Positions 22,309 to 30,506 of a stretch of DNA of 37,922 nt are shown here, one piece after another. Under the pieces are notes generated by a model that made no database searches, had not been told where the DNA came from, and worked only from the letters and a program-made list of their open reading frames with translations. Origin of the DNA: Candidatus Dadabacteria bacterium (lineage in GTDB: Bacteria; Desulfobacterota_D; UBA1144; Nemesobacterales; Mycalebacteriaceae); contig JAPOUR010000017.1 of assembly GCA_026708565.1 (NCBI GenBank), forward strand, positions 1 to 37,922. Direction: 5' to 3'. Position 1 is the stretch's first letter, and every line of letters starts with the position of its first letter. Made by a program: the position numbers and the translations under genes.

Positions 22309-22917
22309 TCAAACCGCGCCGCGCTTTGCGTAAACAAGATAACGGACGGGTTTGCCCTGCCCCCGGAAGATTTTTTCAAATCTGGTCTGCGGCCTCCCGC
22401 CCGGATACTCAAGCAGAGCGCCGCCCGAAACATTCTCAAACTGCGCCGACCCGTCAAGGGTTTCTGCCACAACCTCCATGTATTCCCCGTGGTCACTCGC
22501 CACCTCAAGCCGCCCCCCGCCCCTGAGAGCCGCGCCCAGAAGAGAGACAAAACCGGGGCTGACAATTCTGTGCTTGTGGTGTCTGCCCTTGGGCCACGGG
22601 TCGGGAAAGTTGATGTATATGCGCTCAAAAGAGCCCGGCGCGAACAAACCGGCGGCGACAGTCCCTTCAAGGTGGATAAACTTTACATTGTCCGCGCCGA
22701 GCCTGTCCGCCGCCCGGACGGCCTTTTTGAACCTGCCGAACTTGATCTCAACCCCTATATGGTTGAAGCCCGGCATAAGGCGCGCCGTCTCAAGCAGAAA
22801 CTCGCCGTCTCCGCAGCCGATGTCCAGAGTGAGCGGCCTGTTGCCGGGAAAAACCGCGTCCGCGCTTATGGGCGGCATCAGGGTTGACAAATCAAAAGCC
22901 CGGGGCGAGCCCTTCAT
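22309..22917 (-). CDS. trmB: tRNA (guanine-N7)-methyltransferase
   Basis: Methylates G46 of tRNA using S-adenosylmethionine. The 202-residue protein has the SAM motif LDIGCGDGEFLLETA, the acidic strand HIGVEIKFGR, and the diagnostic TrmB motif INFPDPWPKGRHHKHRIV with the catalytic Asp. The start ATG overlaps the aroB stop by 4 nt (ATGA at 22914-22917), so it is the last gene of apt-aroB-trmB. Length is normal. Confidence 0.95.
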   Translation of the reverse strand: MKGSPRAFDLSTLMPPISADAVFPGNRPLTLDIGCGDGEFLLETARLMPGFNHIGVEIKFGRFKKAVRAADRLGADNVKFIHLEGTVAAGLFAPGSFERIYINFPDPWPKGRHHKHRIVSPGFVSLLGAALRGGGRLEVASDHGEYMEVVAETLDGSAQFENVSGGALLEYPGGRPQTRFEKIFRGQGKPVRYLVYAKRGAV

Positions 22918-23993
22918 AAGGCGCTCTCTTCCACGGGTATGGCGTGCCGCCCGTCCGCTGTTGCCATCTCGCCTATGCGGCGGGGCAAAGCCATCTCCAC
23001 AGAGCCCGCGCGCGCCTTTTTGTCAAGTTTCATGGCGGCGAAAAGACGCGCCTTATCCCCTTCGGGAAGGTCGGCGGGAAGCCCGGCGGCCTCCACAAGC
23101 CGCCTTATGCGCTCTGCGTCCGCGCGGGGCAAGATACCCTTGGAAACGGCTATTTCCGCCTCTTTGACCATGCCAATCCCCACCGCCTCCCCATGCGAAA
23201 CGCTATAGCCCGAAAGCATTTCAACCGCATGGCCTACCGTGTGGCCGAAGTTCAGGATCTTCCGCAAATCCTGCTCCCTTTCGTCCTTCTCAACAACATC
23301 CGCCTTGATTCGGCAGCTTTCTTCAACCACACGGGCGACTGTTTCCGTGTCTCCGTCAAGTAGCGCCGCCATGCTTTTCTCAAGAAACTCAAACAGCCCC
23401 GCATCTTTTATAACGCCGTATTTGATAACCTCCGCCGCCCCCTCCACCATGCCGGAGCGGGGCAGGGTTGAGAGCAGCGATATGTCCGCATAGACGGCCC
23501 TCGGCTGGTGAAACGCCCCTATGAGGTTTTTGCCCGCCGGTGTGTCAACGCCGGTCTTTCCGCCGACCGCGCTGTCAACGCACGCGACCAGAGTTGTCGG
23601 TATCTGAACGTATGGAACGCCCCGGCAGTATGTGGCCGCCACAAAACCTGCCAAATCCCCCACAACGCCGCCGCCAAGCGCAATAATGCCCGAATCTCTG
23701 CCGAAACCCGCGCCCAGCATTTCGTCTTCAATGCGGCTTTTTGTCTTCCGGTTTTTGTTCTCCTCTCCGGCGGGAAACGAAAACACCTCCGCCGGGTGCG
23801 GCTGTTTTTCAATCTCCGCCATAAGGGCGGGAGCGTGTATGCGTTCCAGATTGGAGTCCGTTATCACCGCCCAGCGGGAGACACCGGCGGTTGCGGCCAT
23901 GTTACGGGCGGCAAGGGCAAGCAGCCCCTCGCCTATGGTTATGGTGTATGAGCCGCCGCCCGCGCGAACATCCACTTCCGCCCTGATGAGCAT
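22914..23993 (-). CDS. aroB: 3-Dehydroquinate synthase
   Basis: Second step of the shikimate pathway, converting DAHP to 3-dehydroquinate with NAD and a metal ion. The 359 residues include GGGVVGDLAGFVAATYCRGV, the Lys/Asp-rich active-site stretch QIPTTLVACVDSAVGGKTGVD, and the metal-site region LNFGHTVGHAVEML with SHGEAVGIGM. It starts 11 nt after the apt stop and overlaps trmB. It works after the DAHP synthase encoded at 27285-28313. Confidence 0.96.
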   Translation of the reverse strand: MLIRAEVDVRAGGGSYTITIGEGLLALAARNMAATAGVSRWAVITDSNLERIHAPALMAEIEKQPHPAEVFSFPAGEENKNRKTKSRIEDEMLGAGFGRDSGIIALGGGVVGDLAGFVAATYCRGVPYVQIPTTLVACVDSAVGGKTGVDTPAGKNLIGAFHQPRAVYADISLLSTLPRSGMVEGAAEVIKYGVIKDAGLFEFLEKSMAALLDGDTETVARVVEESCRIKADVVEKDEREQDLRKILNFGHTVGHAVEMLSGYSVSHGEAVGIGMVKEAEIAVSKGILPRADAERIRRLVEAAGLPADLPEGDKARLFAAMKLDKKARAGSVEMALPRRIGEMATADGRHAIPVEESAL

Positions 23994-24004
23994 TTCTAAG
24001 GCCC

Positions 24005-24523
24005 CTAAACCTCAAACTGTATCACGGAAAAAACCGGCTCTTTCAGTTTGGACGCGCCGGAAAGCTCCGTGAGTTCAATCAGGAAAACATAGGCCGCCAC
24101 CGTCCCGCCCACGCTTCGTATCAGACGGCCTGTCGCCTCGGCTGTGCCCCCGGTGGCAAGCAGGTCGTCAACAATCAGTATCTTTCCGCCCTTCTTCACC
24201 GCGTCCTTGTGAATCTCAAGGGTGTCCGTCCCGTATTCAAGGTCGTAGGATTCCGCCTGTGTTGAGTAGGGAAGTTTTCCCATCTTCCGTATAAGAACCA
24301 TCCCCTTGCCGACCTTCCGGCAAAGGGCCGCGCCAAAGATAAAACCGCGCGACTCAATGGCCGCCACCGCATCAAAATCCAAATCACCCACCAATTCGTG
24401 CATGCGGTCCACGGCTTCGGAAAAAGCCGCGCCGTCCTGAAGCAACGGGGTAATATCGTGAAAACAGATTCCCTCTCTGGGAAAGTCCTGAACATCGCGA
24501 ATATGCTTCTTGACATCAATCAT
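24005..24523 (-). CDS. apt: Adenine phosphoribosyltransferase
   Basis: Salvages adenine to AMP with PRPP. A 172-residue protein of usual length with the PRPP-binding loop KILIVDDLLATGGTAEA, the N-terminal segment QDFPREGICFHDITPLL and the ESRGFIFG strand. The ATG at 24523 is 8 nt after a TATAAT box with an extended TGn, predicting a leaderless message. It is first in apt-aroB-trmB and divergent from a secreted-protein gene across 23 nt. Confidence 0.95.
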   Translation of the reverse strand: MIDVKKHIRDVQDFPREGICFHDITPLLQDGAAFSEAVDRMHELVGDLDFDAVAAIESRGFIFGAALCRKVGKGMVLIRKMGKLPYSTQAESYDLEYGTDTLEIHKDAVKKGGKILIVDDLLATGGTAEATGRLIRSVGGTVAAYVFLIELTELSGASKLKEPVFSVIQFEV

Positions 24524-24539
24524 GAAGTGCTATTATAAC
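24510..24539. promoter_or_regulatory. Overlapping divergent promoters of apt and the secreted protein
   Basis: The minus-strand apt promoter is TGT-TATAAT (-10 at 24532-24537), 8 nt before the apt ATG. The plus-strand promoter is TTGACA (24510-24515, inside apt), an 18-nt spacer, then TATAAC (24534-24539), 7 nt before the ATG at 24547. The two -10 boxes share bases, so the polymerases should compete, and both mRNAs should be leaderless. Confidence 0.6.
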
Positions 24540-24546
24540 ACGGGAC

Positions 24547-25137
24547 ATGGTTTTTTCTTTTGTAGCATTCGCGGCCGTTGCGGCGCTTGCGGTCGCGCAG
24601 GTTGCCGCGGCGGCGGTCGGCGGAACGGCGGTCGGCTTTGAATTTGAACTGACGCCGGAGGCGGTTTTTGAGCGGGCGCGGCTCGCCGGACTCAAAACGG
24701 AGGAAGAGGGAAAGGAAAAGGACGCCCGCCGAAAAACGGTCTTTCTGGGAGCGATGCCGGGAATTCCGCAGGCGGGCGGAGAGATGAGGACGCGGGTGTC
24801 ATTTTTCAAAGGCAGGGTTGACGGCGTTACATTGCTTGTGGGCGGAGCGGACAGGAATGACGCGCTTGTTCTTCAAGAGTTCATTGAGCGGAAATACGGC
24901 AAGCCGGACGCGGAAAAGACCGTCTTTTCATACACCGTCAAATCATGGAACGAAGACGGCTCAAAAGTCGTTCTCAGCCACTCTGACGGAAATGTTCTGA
25001 CTCTCGCCCACACCCACACCGGCCTCAGAAAAAAGAGGCGCGAGAGGGAAATAAAAAGAGACAAAATCAAAGACAAGCGCCATCCCGTCCAAAGGATGAT
25101 AGACGGCGACTACTCAAAGCCCGATTATATTGAATAA
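24547..25137 (+). CDS. Secreted or periplasmic protein of unknown function
   Basis: A 196-residue protein not matched to a known family. Residues 1-27 are a strong signal sequence (VAFAAVAALAVAQVAAAA). The mature part has an alternating strand/helix appearance: FEFELTPEAVFERARLAG, a charged linker, then GEMRTRVSFFKGRVDGVTLLVGG and VLQEFIERKYGKPD, which recalls short periplasmic domains that compare a charged ligand. The C-terminal 35 residues are Lys/Arg-rich. It is divergent from apt and convergent with ecm, so it has no operon partner. The start fits the leaderless promoter. Confidence 0.8.
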   Translation: MVFSFVAFAAVAALAVAQVAAAAVGGTAVGFEFELTPEAVFERARLAGLKTEEEGKEKDARRKTVFLGAMPGIPQAGGEMRTRVSFFKGRVDGVTLLVGGADRNDALVLQEFIERKYGKPDAEKTVFSYTVKSWNEDGSKVVLSHSDGNVLTLAHTHTGLRKKRREREIKRDKIKDKRHPVQRMIDGDYSKPDYIE

Positions 25138-25153
25138 CCCTCGGGCAGTATTT

Positions 25154-27160
25154 TCAGGAGGCGCACCCCTCAAGGACAAGGCCCGCCATGTCTCCCACTA
25201 TGCGCGTGAGAGAGAAGTCTTTCGGTGTGTAAACCTTCCGGACGCCGCTCCGCACCAGTTTTCTCACATCCTCGTCCGGTATGATGCCGCCCGCGATAAC
25301 GGGAATATCCGTCATTTCCTTGCGTTTCAGCATCTTCATAATGCGCGGAACAACCGTGTTGTGAGAGCCTGAGAGAATGCTGAGCCCTATCAGGTCAACA
25401 TTTTCCTGCTCCGCCGCGCTGACTATCTGTTCGGGCGTGAGGCGTATTCCCTGATACAGAACCTCCATTCCCATGTCCCTCGCCCTGACGGCGATTTGCT
25501 CTGCGCCGTTGGAATGCCCGTCAAGGCCGGGCTTGCCGATCAGTATTTTCGGCGGGCGGCCCAGGGACTCTTTAATTCGCCTGATGTCCTTTCTGGCGCG
25601 CAGTTCCTCGTCTCGCGGTTTTCCGCCGGGCAGGCTCACGTTTGCGCCGGTGGGGGCTCTGTATTCGCCGAACCGCTCCCTGAGCGTGTCCGCCCATTCG
25701 CCCGTGGTAACCCCCGCGCGCGCGCACTCAACGGACGGCGGCATGATGTTTTTGCCGCTTGCGGCGGCCTCCGCAAGCGCCCGCAAAGCGCTTTTCACCT
25801 TTTTTGAATTCCTTTTTTTCCTGAACGCGGCAAGCCGCCGGGACTGCTCCCGGACAAGGGCGGGATCAACCTTGTGTATGGATGCCTCAAGCGAGCCGGT
25901 GAGCGGAGACGGTTCGGTTTCGGTGTGGCAGTTCACGCCCACCCGCATTATTTCGCCCGACTCAACCCTGGCCATCCGCCCGGCGTTTGAAGCCACAAGG
26001 CTCTCCTTCATGTAGTCAATCGCGCCCAGCGCCCCGCCCATGCGCTCTATCTTGCGAGCCTCGGCAAGCGCCTCTTTTTTGAGTTCCCTCACCTTTGCGC
26101 CCACCACCTTTGAGCCGTCAAATATGTCGGGATACTCAAGAATGTCCGTCTCATGGGCGAGTATCTGCTGAAACCGCAGAGACCACTGCTGGTCCCACGG
26201 ACGCGGAAGCCCGAGCGCCTCGTTCCAGGCGGGCAGTTGTATGGCGCGCGCCCTCGCGTTTTTTGAAAGCGTTACATCAAGCATTTGCAGTATGATGCGC
26301 GCCACATTGTTTTCGGGCTGGTCGGCGGTCAGGCCGAGAGAGTTGACCTGAACACCGTATCTGAATCTTCGCAGTTTTTCGTCTTTGACGCCGTAACGTT
26401 TTTTTGTGAGGCCGTCCCATATCTCGGCCATTGCGCGCATCTTGCACATCTCTTCAACAAACCGTATGCCCGCGTTCACAAAAAACGATATTCTCCCCAC
26501 CACGCCGGGGAAATCGGCTTCGGAAACGACCCCGCTCGCCTTCACGGCGTCAAGAACGGCGGTGGCGTTCGCCATTGTGTAGGCAATCTCCTGAACCGGA
26601 GTGGCTCCCGCTTCCTGAAGGTGGTAACTGCATATATTTATCGGATTCCACTTCGGCGCTTCCGCATAGCAGTGTGCCACCATGTCGGAGATGAGCCGCA
26701 TGGAGTCCGCGGGGGGAAAGATGTATGTCCCGCGGGACAGGTATTCCTTGATTATGTCGTTCTGGGTCGTCCCCGCAAGCGAGGCGGGGGCGATGCCGCG
26801 CTTTTCGGCGACGGCAATATAAAGCGCAAGCAGCCACGCCGCAGTGGCGTTAATAGTCATAGACGTGTTCATCCGGTCAAGCGGAATGCCCTCAAAAAGC
26901 GCCTCCATGTCCTCAATGTGGCAAACGGGGACGCCCACTTTGCCCACTTCGCCTTCGGCAAGGGGGCTGTCGCTGTCGTATCCCGTCTGAGTGGGCAGGT
27001 CAAAAGCCACGCTGAGGCCGGTCTGCCCTTTTTCAAGGTTCTTTCTGTAAAGTTCGTTGGACGCCTTCGCCGTTGAGTGACCGGCGTAGGTGCGCATTAT
27101 CCACGGGCGGTCTTTACCGACCACCGGCCCGGAACTTTTTCCATTTTTAAGAGACGGCAT
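25154..27160 (-). CDS. ecm: Ethylmalonyl-CoA mutase (coenzyme B12-dependent)
   Basis: Rearranges ethylmalonyl-CoA to methylsuccinyl-CoA, a step of the ethylmalonyl-CoA route for acetyl-CoA assimilation. The chosen start is the ATG at 27160 ([11 protein letters not shown]); the earlier frame overlaps the aroF promoter. The 668-residue single chain has the MeaA/Ecm-type beginning [20 protein letters not shown], the barrel motif [12 protein letters not shown], then [11 protein letters not shown], and a C-terminal B12 domain with DGHSNG (DxHxxG, about residue 545), GLSILSG and AGGIIP. Methylmalonyl-CoA mutases usually differ in this N-terminus and have a separate or longer partner, so Ecm is preferred, but methylmalonyl-CoA mutase activity is not excluded. 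Confidence 0.87.
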   Translation of the reverse strand: MPSLKNGKSSGPVVGKDRPWIMRTYAGHSTAKASNELYRKNLEKGQTGLSVAFDLPTQTGYDSDSPLAEGEVGKVGVPVCHIEDMEALFEGIPLDRMNTSMTINATAAWLLALYIAVAEKRGIAPASLAGTTQNDIIKEYLSRGTYIFPPADSMRLISDMVAHCYAEAPKWNPINICSYHLQEAGATPVQEIAYTMANATAVLDAVKASGVVSEADFPGVVGRISFFVNAGIRFVEEMCKMRAMAEIWDGLTKKRYGVKDEKLRRFRYGVQVNSLGLTADQPENNVARIILQMLDVTLSKNARARAIQLPAWNEALGLPRPWDQQWSLRFQQILAHETDILEYPDIFDGSKVVGAKVRELKKEALAEARKIERMGGALGAIDYMKESLVASNAGRMARVESGEIMRVGVNCHTETEPSPLTGSLEASIHKVDPALVREQSRRLAAFRKKRNSKKVKSALRALAEAAASGKNIMPPSVECARAGVTTGEWADTLRERFGEYRAPTGANVSLPGGKPRDEELRARKDIRRIKESLGRPPKILIGKPGLDGHSNGAEQIAVRARDMGMEVLYQGIRLTPEQIVSAAEQENVDLIGLSILSGSHNTVVPRIMKMLKRKEMTDIPVIAGGIIPDEDVRKLVRSGVRKVYTPKDFSLTRIVGDMAGLVLEGCAS

Positions 27161-27239
27161 CCGCTCACAAAGCCTCCAACGGGTTAATTGTAAGTCCGCC
27201 GGGCGGCAAGTCAAGAAACGCGCCGCCGCGCGCGGGTTG

Positions 27240-27248
27240 TGGTATAGT
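27240..27248 (+). promoter_or_regulatory. Extended -10 promoter of aroF
   Basis: TGG-TATAGT, an extended -10 element, about 37 nt before the aroF ATG. The leader contains GGGGGTG as ribosome site. No clear -35. It is divergent from ecm. Confidence 0.5.
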
Positions 27249-27284
27249 ATCTGCCCCAAACCGGACGGGGGTGAAAATCTTAAA

Positions 27285-28313
27285 ATGATAGTGGTAATGA
27301 AAAGCACGGCGGAGCCGAAAGACATTGAGAGGGTAATGTCCGCCATAAACGACCTCGGCTACAAAGCCCATCCCATAGAAGGCGTGCTTCGCACTGTTAT
27401 CGGCGTTGTCGGCGATGACCGGGACAATACCGCTCCTCTGGAAAGCCTTGCCCAGTTGAGCGGGGTTGAAAAAGTCGTTCCCATCCTCCAGCCCTACAAA
27501 CTGGCAAGCAGAGAGGTGGAGGACAAAACCTCCCAGGTGCGTATTGGAGACACCGTTGTCGGCGGACGGGAAATAGCCGTCATGGCGGGCCCGTGCTCCG
27601 TTGAAAGCAGAGACCAGATAATGACAATAGCGCGCGCCGTCAAAAAATCCGGCGCGACCATGCTGCGCGGCGGCGCGTATAAGCCGCGCACATCGCCCTA
27701 TTCGTTTCAGGGCCTCGGCAAAGAGGGGCTTGACCTCATGCTTGAGGCAAAAAAGGAAACGGGGCTTCTTCTGGTAACGGAGATTATGGACATCGGCGAT
27801 CTGGAAAAGCTTGACGAGTATGCCGACCTGCTGCAGGTGGGGGCGAGAAACTCGCAAAACTACTCGCTTCTCAAGGCGCTGGGCAAGTCAAACAAACCGG
27901 TGCTGCTCAAGCGGGGGCTCTCAACCACCATCAACGAGTTCCTCATGTGCGCCGAATACATACTGTCCGAAGGCAACAGCCGGGTGATACTGTGCGAGCG
28001 CGGAATCCGGACTTTTGAAACCGCCACCAGAAACACGTTTGACCTTAACGCAATACCCGTTCTCAAGGAGAAGACCCACCTGCCGGTCATAGCCGACCCC
28101 AGCCACGGAACGGGCTACTGGAATTATGTAACGCCCATGGCGCTGGCGGCGGTGGCCGCCGGGGCGGACGGGCTTATAGTGGAAGTTCACAATGAGCCGG
28201 AAAAGGCTTTCAGCGACGGCGGACAGTCTCTGAAACCGAAAAAGTTTGAAGACCTGATAAAAAGAGCCGCCCTCGTGGCGGAAGCGGTCGGGCGGACGAT
28301 GACGGTCAGCTGA
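27285..28313 (+). CDS. aroF: 3-Deoxy-7-phosphoheptulonate synthase (DAHP synthase, type I beta)
   Basis: Condenses phosphoenolpyruvate and erythrose 4-phosphate, the first shikimate step. The start ATG at 27285 gives [13 protein letters not shown]; an upstream frame enters the promoter. The 342 residues comprise an N-terminal ACT-like regulatory domain (about 1-70) and the KDPG-type barrel with [54 protein letters not shown], and the metal site [11 protein letters not shown]. This architecture is that of the Thermotoga/Bacillus-like type I beta enzymes with feedback control through the N-terminal domain. Feeds AroB, encoded 3-4 kb away. Confidence 0.94.
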   Translation: MIVVMKSTAEPKDIERVMSAINDLGYKAHPIEGVLRTVIGVVGDDRDNTAPLESLAQLSGVEKVVPILQPYKLASREVEDKTSQVRIGDTVVGGREIAVMAGPCSVESRDQIMTIARAVKKSGATMLRGGAYKPRTSPYSFQGLGKEGLDLMLEAKKETGLLLVTEIMDIGDLEKLDEYADLLQVGARNSQNYSLLKALGKSNKPVLLKRGLSTTINEFLMCAEYILSEGNSRVILCERGIRTFETATRNTFDLNAIPVLKEKTHLPVIADPSHGTGYWNYVTPMALAAVAAGADGLIVEVHNEPEKAFSDGGQSLKPKKFEDLIKRAALVAEAVGRTMTVS

Positions 28314-28908
28314 CCTTAACCTTCCCGCCTTCAAGCCGTATCTCCCCCCGCGCCAGTTTCCCTATCACTTCGGGGTATATTCTGTGCTCCAGTTCGTGAA
28401 TCTTTTCCGACAGAGTCTGCTCCGTGTCCCCCGGCTCCACGGCAACGCGGGCGGCGGTGATAACGGGCCCCGTGTCCAGCCCCTCGTCCACGAAGTGAAT
28501 TGTGCAACCGGCCTCGGCAACCCCGGCGGCAAGGGCTTGCCGGACGGCGTTCATTCCACGGAAATCGGGCAGCAGGGACGGATGAATGTTGACTATCCTG
28601 CCCTCAAATCTTTTCACAAATTCCGGCGAAAGAACCCTCATAAACCCCGCAAGGACTATCAGGTCTGGGTCGCGGGGGGCGAGCCGCGCCAGAATTTCGG
28701 CCTCAAAATCACCGCGCGATTCATACAGCGAGCGGTCAACCGTTTCAACGGGAACTCCGGCCGCTTTCGCCCTGTCAATGGCGCGGGCGCCGGGTCTGTC
28801 GCAAATGACGGAAACAATGCGGACACCTTCAATTGCGGCGTCCATAATTGCCTGAAAGTTGCTGCCCCCGCCGGAAACAAAAACGGAAACCTTGAAAACG
28901 GGGGCCAT
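28306..28908 (-). CDS. purN: Phosphoribosylglycinamide formyltransferase
   Basis: Transfers a formyl group from 10-formyltetrahydrofolate to GAR in purine synthesis. The start ATG at 28908 gives [21 protein letters not shown]; the longer frame enters the 5S gene. The roughly 200-residue protein has the phosphate loop [10 protein letters not shown], the catalytic [12 protein letters not shown] (Asn, His) and [10 protein letters not shown] with Asp. No strong ribosome site is present. Its start lies 22 nt beyond the 5S rRNA, so its transcript may derive from the 5S promoter. The 3' ends of purN and aroF overlap by 8 nt. Confidence 0.93.
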   Translation of the reverse strand: MAPVFKVSVFVSGGGSNFQAIMDAAIEGVRIVSVICDRPGARAIDRAKAAGVPVETVDRSLYESRGDFEAEILARLAPRDPDLIVLAGFMRVLSPEFVKRFEGRIVNIHPSLLPDFRGMNAVRQALAAGVAEAGCTIHFVDEGLDTGPVITAARVAVEPGDTEQTLSEKIHELEHRIYPEVIGKLARGEIRLEGGKVKVS

Positions 28909-28930
28909 CAACTTAATTTTTGAAAGAACC

Positions 28931-29044
28931 AAGGCGGCAACCTACTTTCCCACTCCCGAAGGGAGCAGTATCATCGGCCCACGAGGACTTAACTTCCGGG
29001 TTCGGAATGGAGCCGGGTGTTTCCCCTCTGGCATAGCCACCCAG
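28931..29044 (-). rRNA. rrf: 5S ribosomal RNA (unlinked)
   Basis: The minus strand contains the conserved 5S elements in order: the loop B/C region CACCCGGCTCCATTCCGAAC, then CCGGAAGTTAAG, the CGCCGATG-like GGGCCGATGATAC stretch and the 3' helix ending GGTTGCCGCC. The 5' GGTGGC and 3' GCCGCC can pair as helix I. Length about 114 nt. No 16S, 23S or tRNA gene is nearby: rpoD is on one side and purN on the other, so this copy stands alone with its own promoter. End coordinates are approximate by a few nucleotides. Confidence 0.92.
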
Positions 29045-29055
29045 ATTCGGGAGGC

Positions 29056-29083
29056 ATTTTAGCATACAAGCGGGGTCTGTCAA
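29056..29083 (-). promoter_or_regulatory. Promoter of the 5S rRNA gene
   Basis: TTGACA (29078-29083), a 16-nt spacer, TAAAAT (29056-29061) on the minus strand. The -35 box overlaps the rpoD stop codon. Predicted transcription start about 29049, matching the 5S 5' end. Confidence 0.75.
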
Positions 29084-30423
29084 TCCGCATAAAGGCGAAT
29101 TTGGGATTTTCTGCTGTTTTTCTTGAGTTTGGTCAGAGACTTGACTTCTATCTGCCGGACTCTTTCCTTTGTAATCCCCAGATGCTTTCCGATTTCCTCA
29201 AGCGTGTATTCCTTCTTTTCCCCGATACCGAAACGCATTTTGATAACCTTCTGCTCTTTGGGCTTGAGAACCTTCAGAGCGTTGCGCACAAGCGTGGTCA
29301 GCTCATTCTCCTCCACTATCTCCGATGACAGCACGCCGCGCCCCTTGTCTTCAACAAAGTCAAGCACCGTGCCTTCCTCGTTGCCGAGGGGAGCATCAAG
29401 TGAAAGCGTGCCTTCCGCAAATCTGAGAGTCCTTGAAACATCTTTCGGCGTCTGCTCAAGTTGCGCGGCAAGTTCCTCCATTGACGGTTTCTTGCTCATC
29501 TTCTGGAATAAAGACTGTCTGGTTTTGTATATCTTGCTCACATTCTCAACCATGTGAACCGGCAGTTTGATCACCCTTGACTGCTCGGCAATCGCGCGGG
29601 TTATGGCCTGCATTATCCACCAACTCGCGTGTGTGGAGAATTTGTTGCCTCTGCGGTATTCAAACATGTCAACCGAGTGCCTGAGCCCTATGTTGCCCTC
29701 CTGAATCAGGTCAAGTATGGGCAGGCCGCGGTTTTTGTATTTGCGCGCTATGCTCACCACAAGGCGCAGGTTGGCTTCAACCAGTTTCTTTCTGTTGAGG
29801 GCAACCTCATCGCACGATGAGCGCAAGTCGGAGAGGCATCCCGCAATTTCGTCCTCTTTCTGCGGGGAGCACAGTCTGCGGAGTTTTGTCAAATGCTTTT
29901 TCAGTTCGTCCTTCTGCTTGACCGAACGCAGGGTACGGAGGGCGGAGGAGGTTTTCTCAAAGTCGCGCGCGAGCGCGTCCGTGGACTCAAGGGCGGATTC
30001 CATGCACTGCTTGAACAGCGGGTTGTGCTGGCGGTTCATTTTTTTCAGGGTGTCAATCGCTTTCTTTTTGACGCGCGACTTTTTGCGCGAAATCTCGCGC
30101 AAAGTTCCGCCGGACTCTTTGATTTTCTTAATCTGACCGCGAATTTCCGTCAAACGTTCCACGCACTCAAGAAAAACCTGTAGCATCGCATAGTAGCGGT
30201 TGTTTGAAGGGGTCTTGCCGTCATCCGGGCCATCATCTTTCCCTGCCCTGCAGAACTCGCGGACAATAAAATCCGAACCGAGAACAGCCGCGGCAACCTT
30301 TTCCTTTGAGACTTCAAGGGCCTTTGCCACCTCTATCTCCTGTTCTTTTGTGAGCAGCGGGTGGGTCGCGATGTCCTGAAGATAGGTGCGCATCGGGTCT
30401 TTTTCAAAAGAGCCGTTGAGCAC
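29080..30423 (-). CDS. rpoD: RNA polymerase primary sigma factor RpoD
   Basis: The housekeeping sigma factor. Region 1.2 begins [17 protein letters not shown]; a helical non-conserved segment follows; regions 2.1-2.4 contain [30 protein letters not shown] and [17 protein letters not shown]; region 3 follows, and region 4.2 ends [18 protein letters not shown]. No region 1.1 is seen, so the protein is short (447 residues). The GTG at 30423 is the only standard start available; the frame continues protein-like upstream to an ATT at 30492 without another ATG/GTG/TTG, so the true N-terminus may be longer. Third gene of rpsU-dnaG-rpoD; the dnaG stop lies 83 nt upstream. Confidence 0.93.
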   Translation of the reverse strand: MLNGSFEKDPMRTYLQDIATHPLLTKEQEIEVAKALEVSKEKVAAAVLGSDFIVREFCRAGKDDGPDDGKTPSNNRYYAMLQVFLECVERLTEIRGQIKKIKESGGTLREISRKKSRVKKKAIDTLKKMNRQHNPLFKQCMESALESTDALARDFEKTSSALRTLRSVKQKDELKKHLTKLRRLCSPQKEDEIAGCLSDLRSSCDEVALNRKKLVEANLRLVVSIARKYKNRGLPILDLIQEGNIGLRHSVDMFEYRRGNKFSTHASWWIMQAITRAIAEQSRVIKLPVHMVENVSKIYKTRQSLFQKMSKKPSMEELAAQLEQTPKDVSRTLRFAEGTLSLDAPLGNEEGTVLDFVEDKGRGVLSSEIVEENELTTLVRNALKVLKPKEQKVIKMRFGIGEKKEYTLEEIGKHLGITKERVRQIEVKSLTKLKKNSRKSQIRLYAD

Positions 30424-30506
30424 AAGGGCGGGAGACCCCTCCGCCGCCTCGGCGTCGTAGAGGTGGCTTTCGTCCCACCGCGCGCCCGCAATTTTCGTTT
30501 TTGTGG

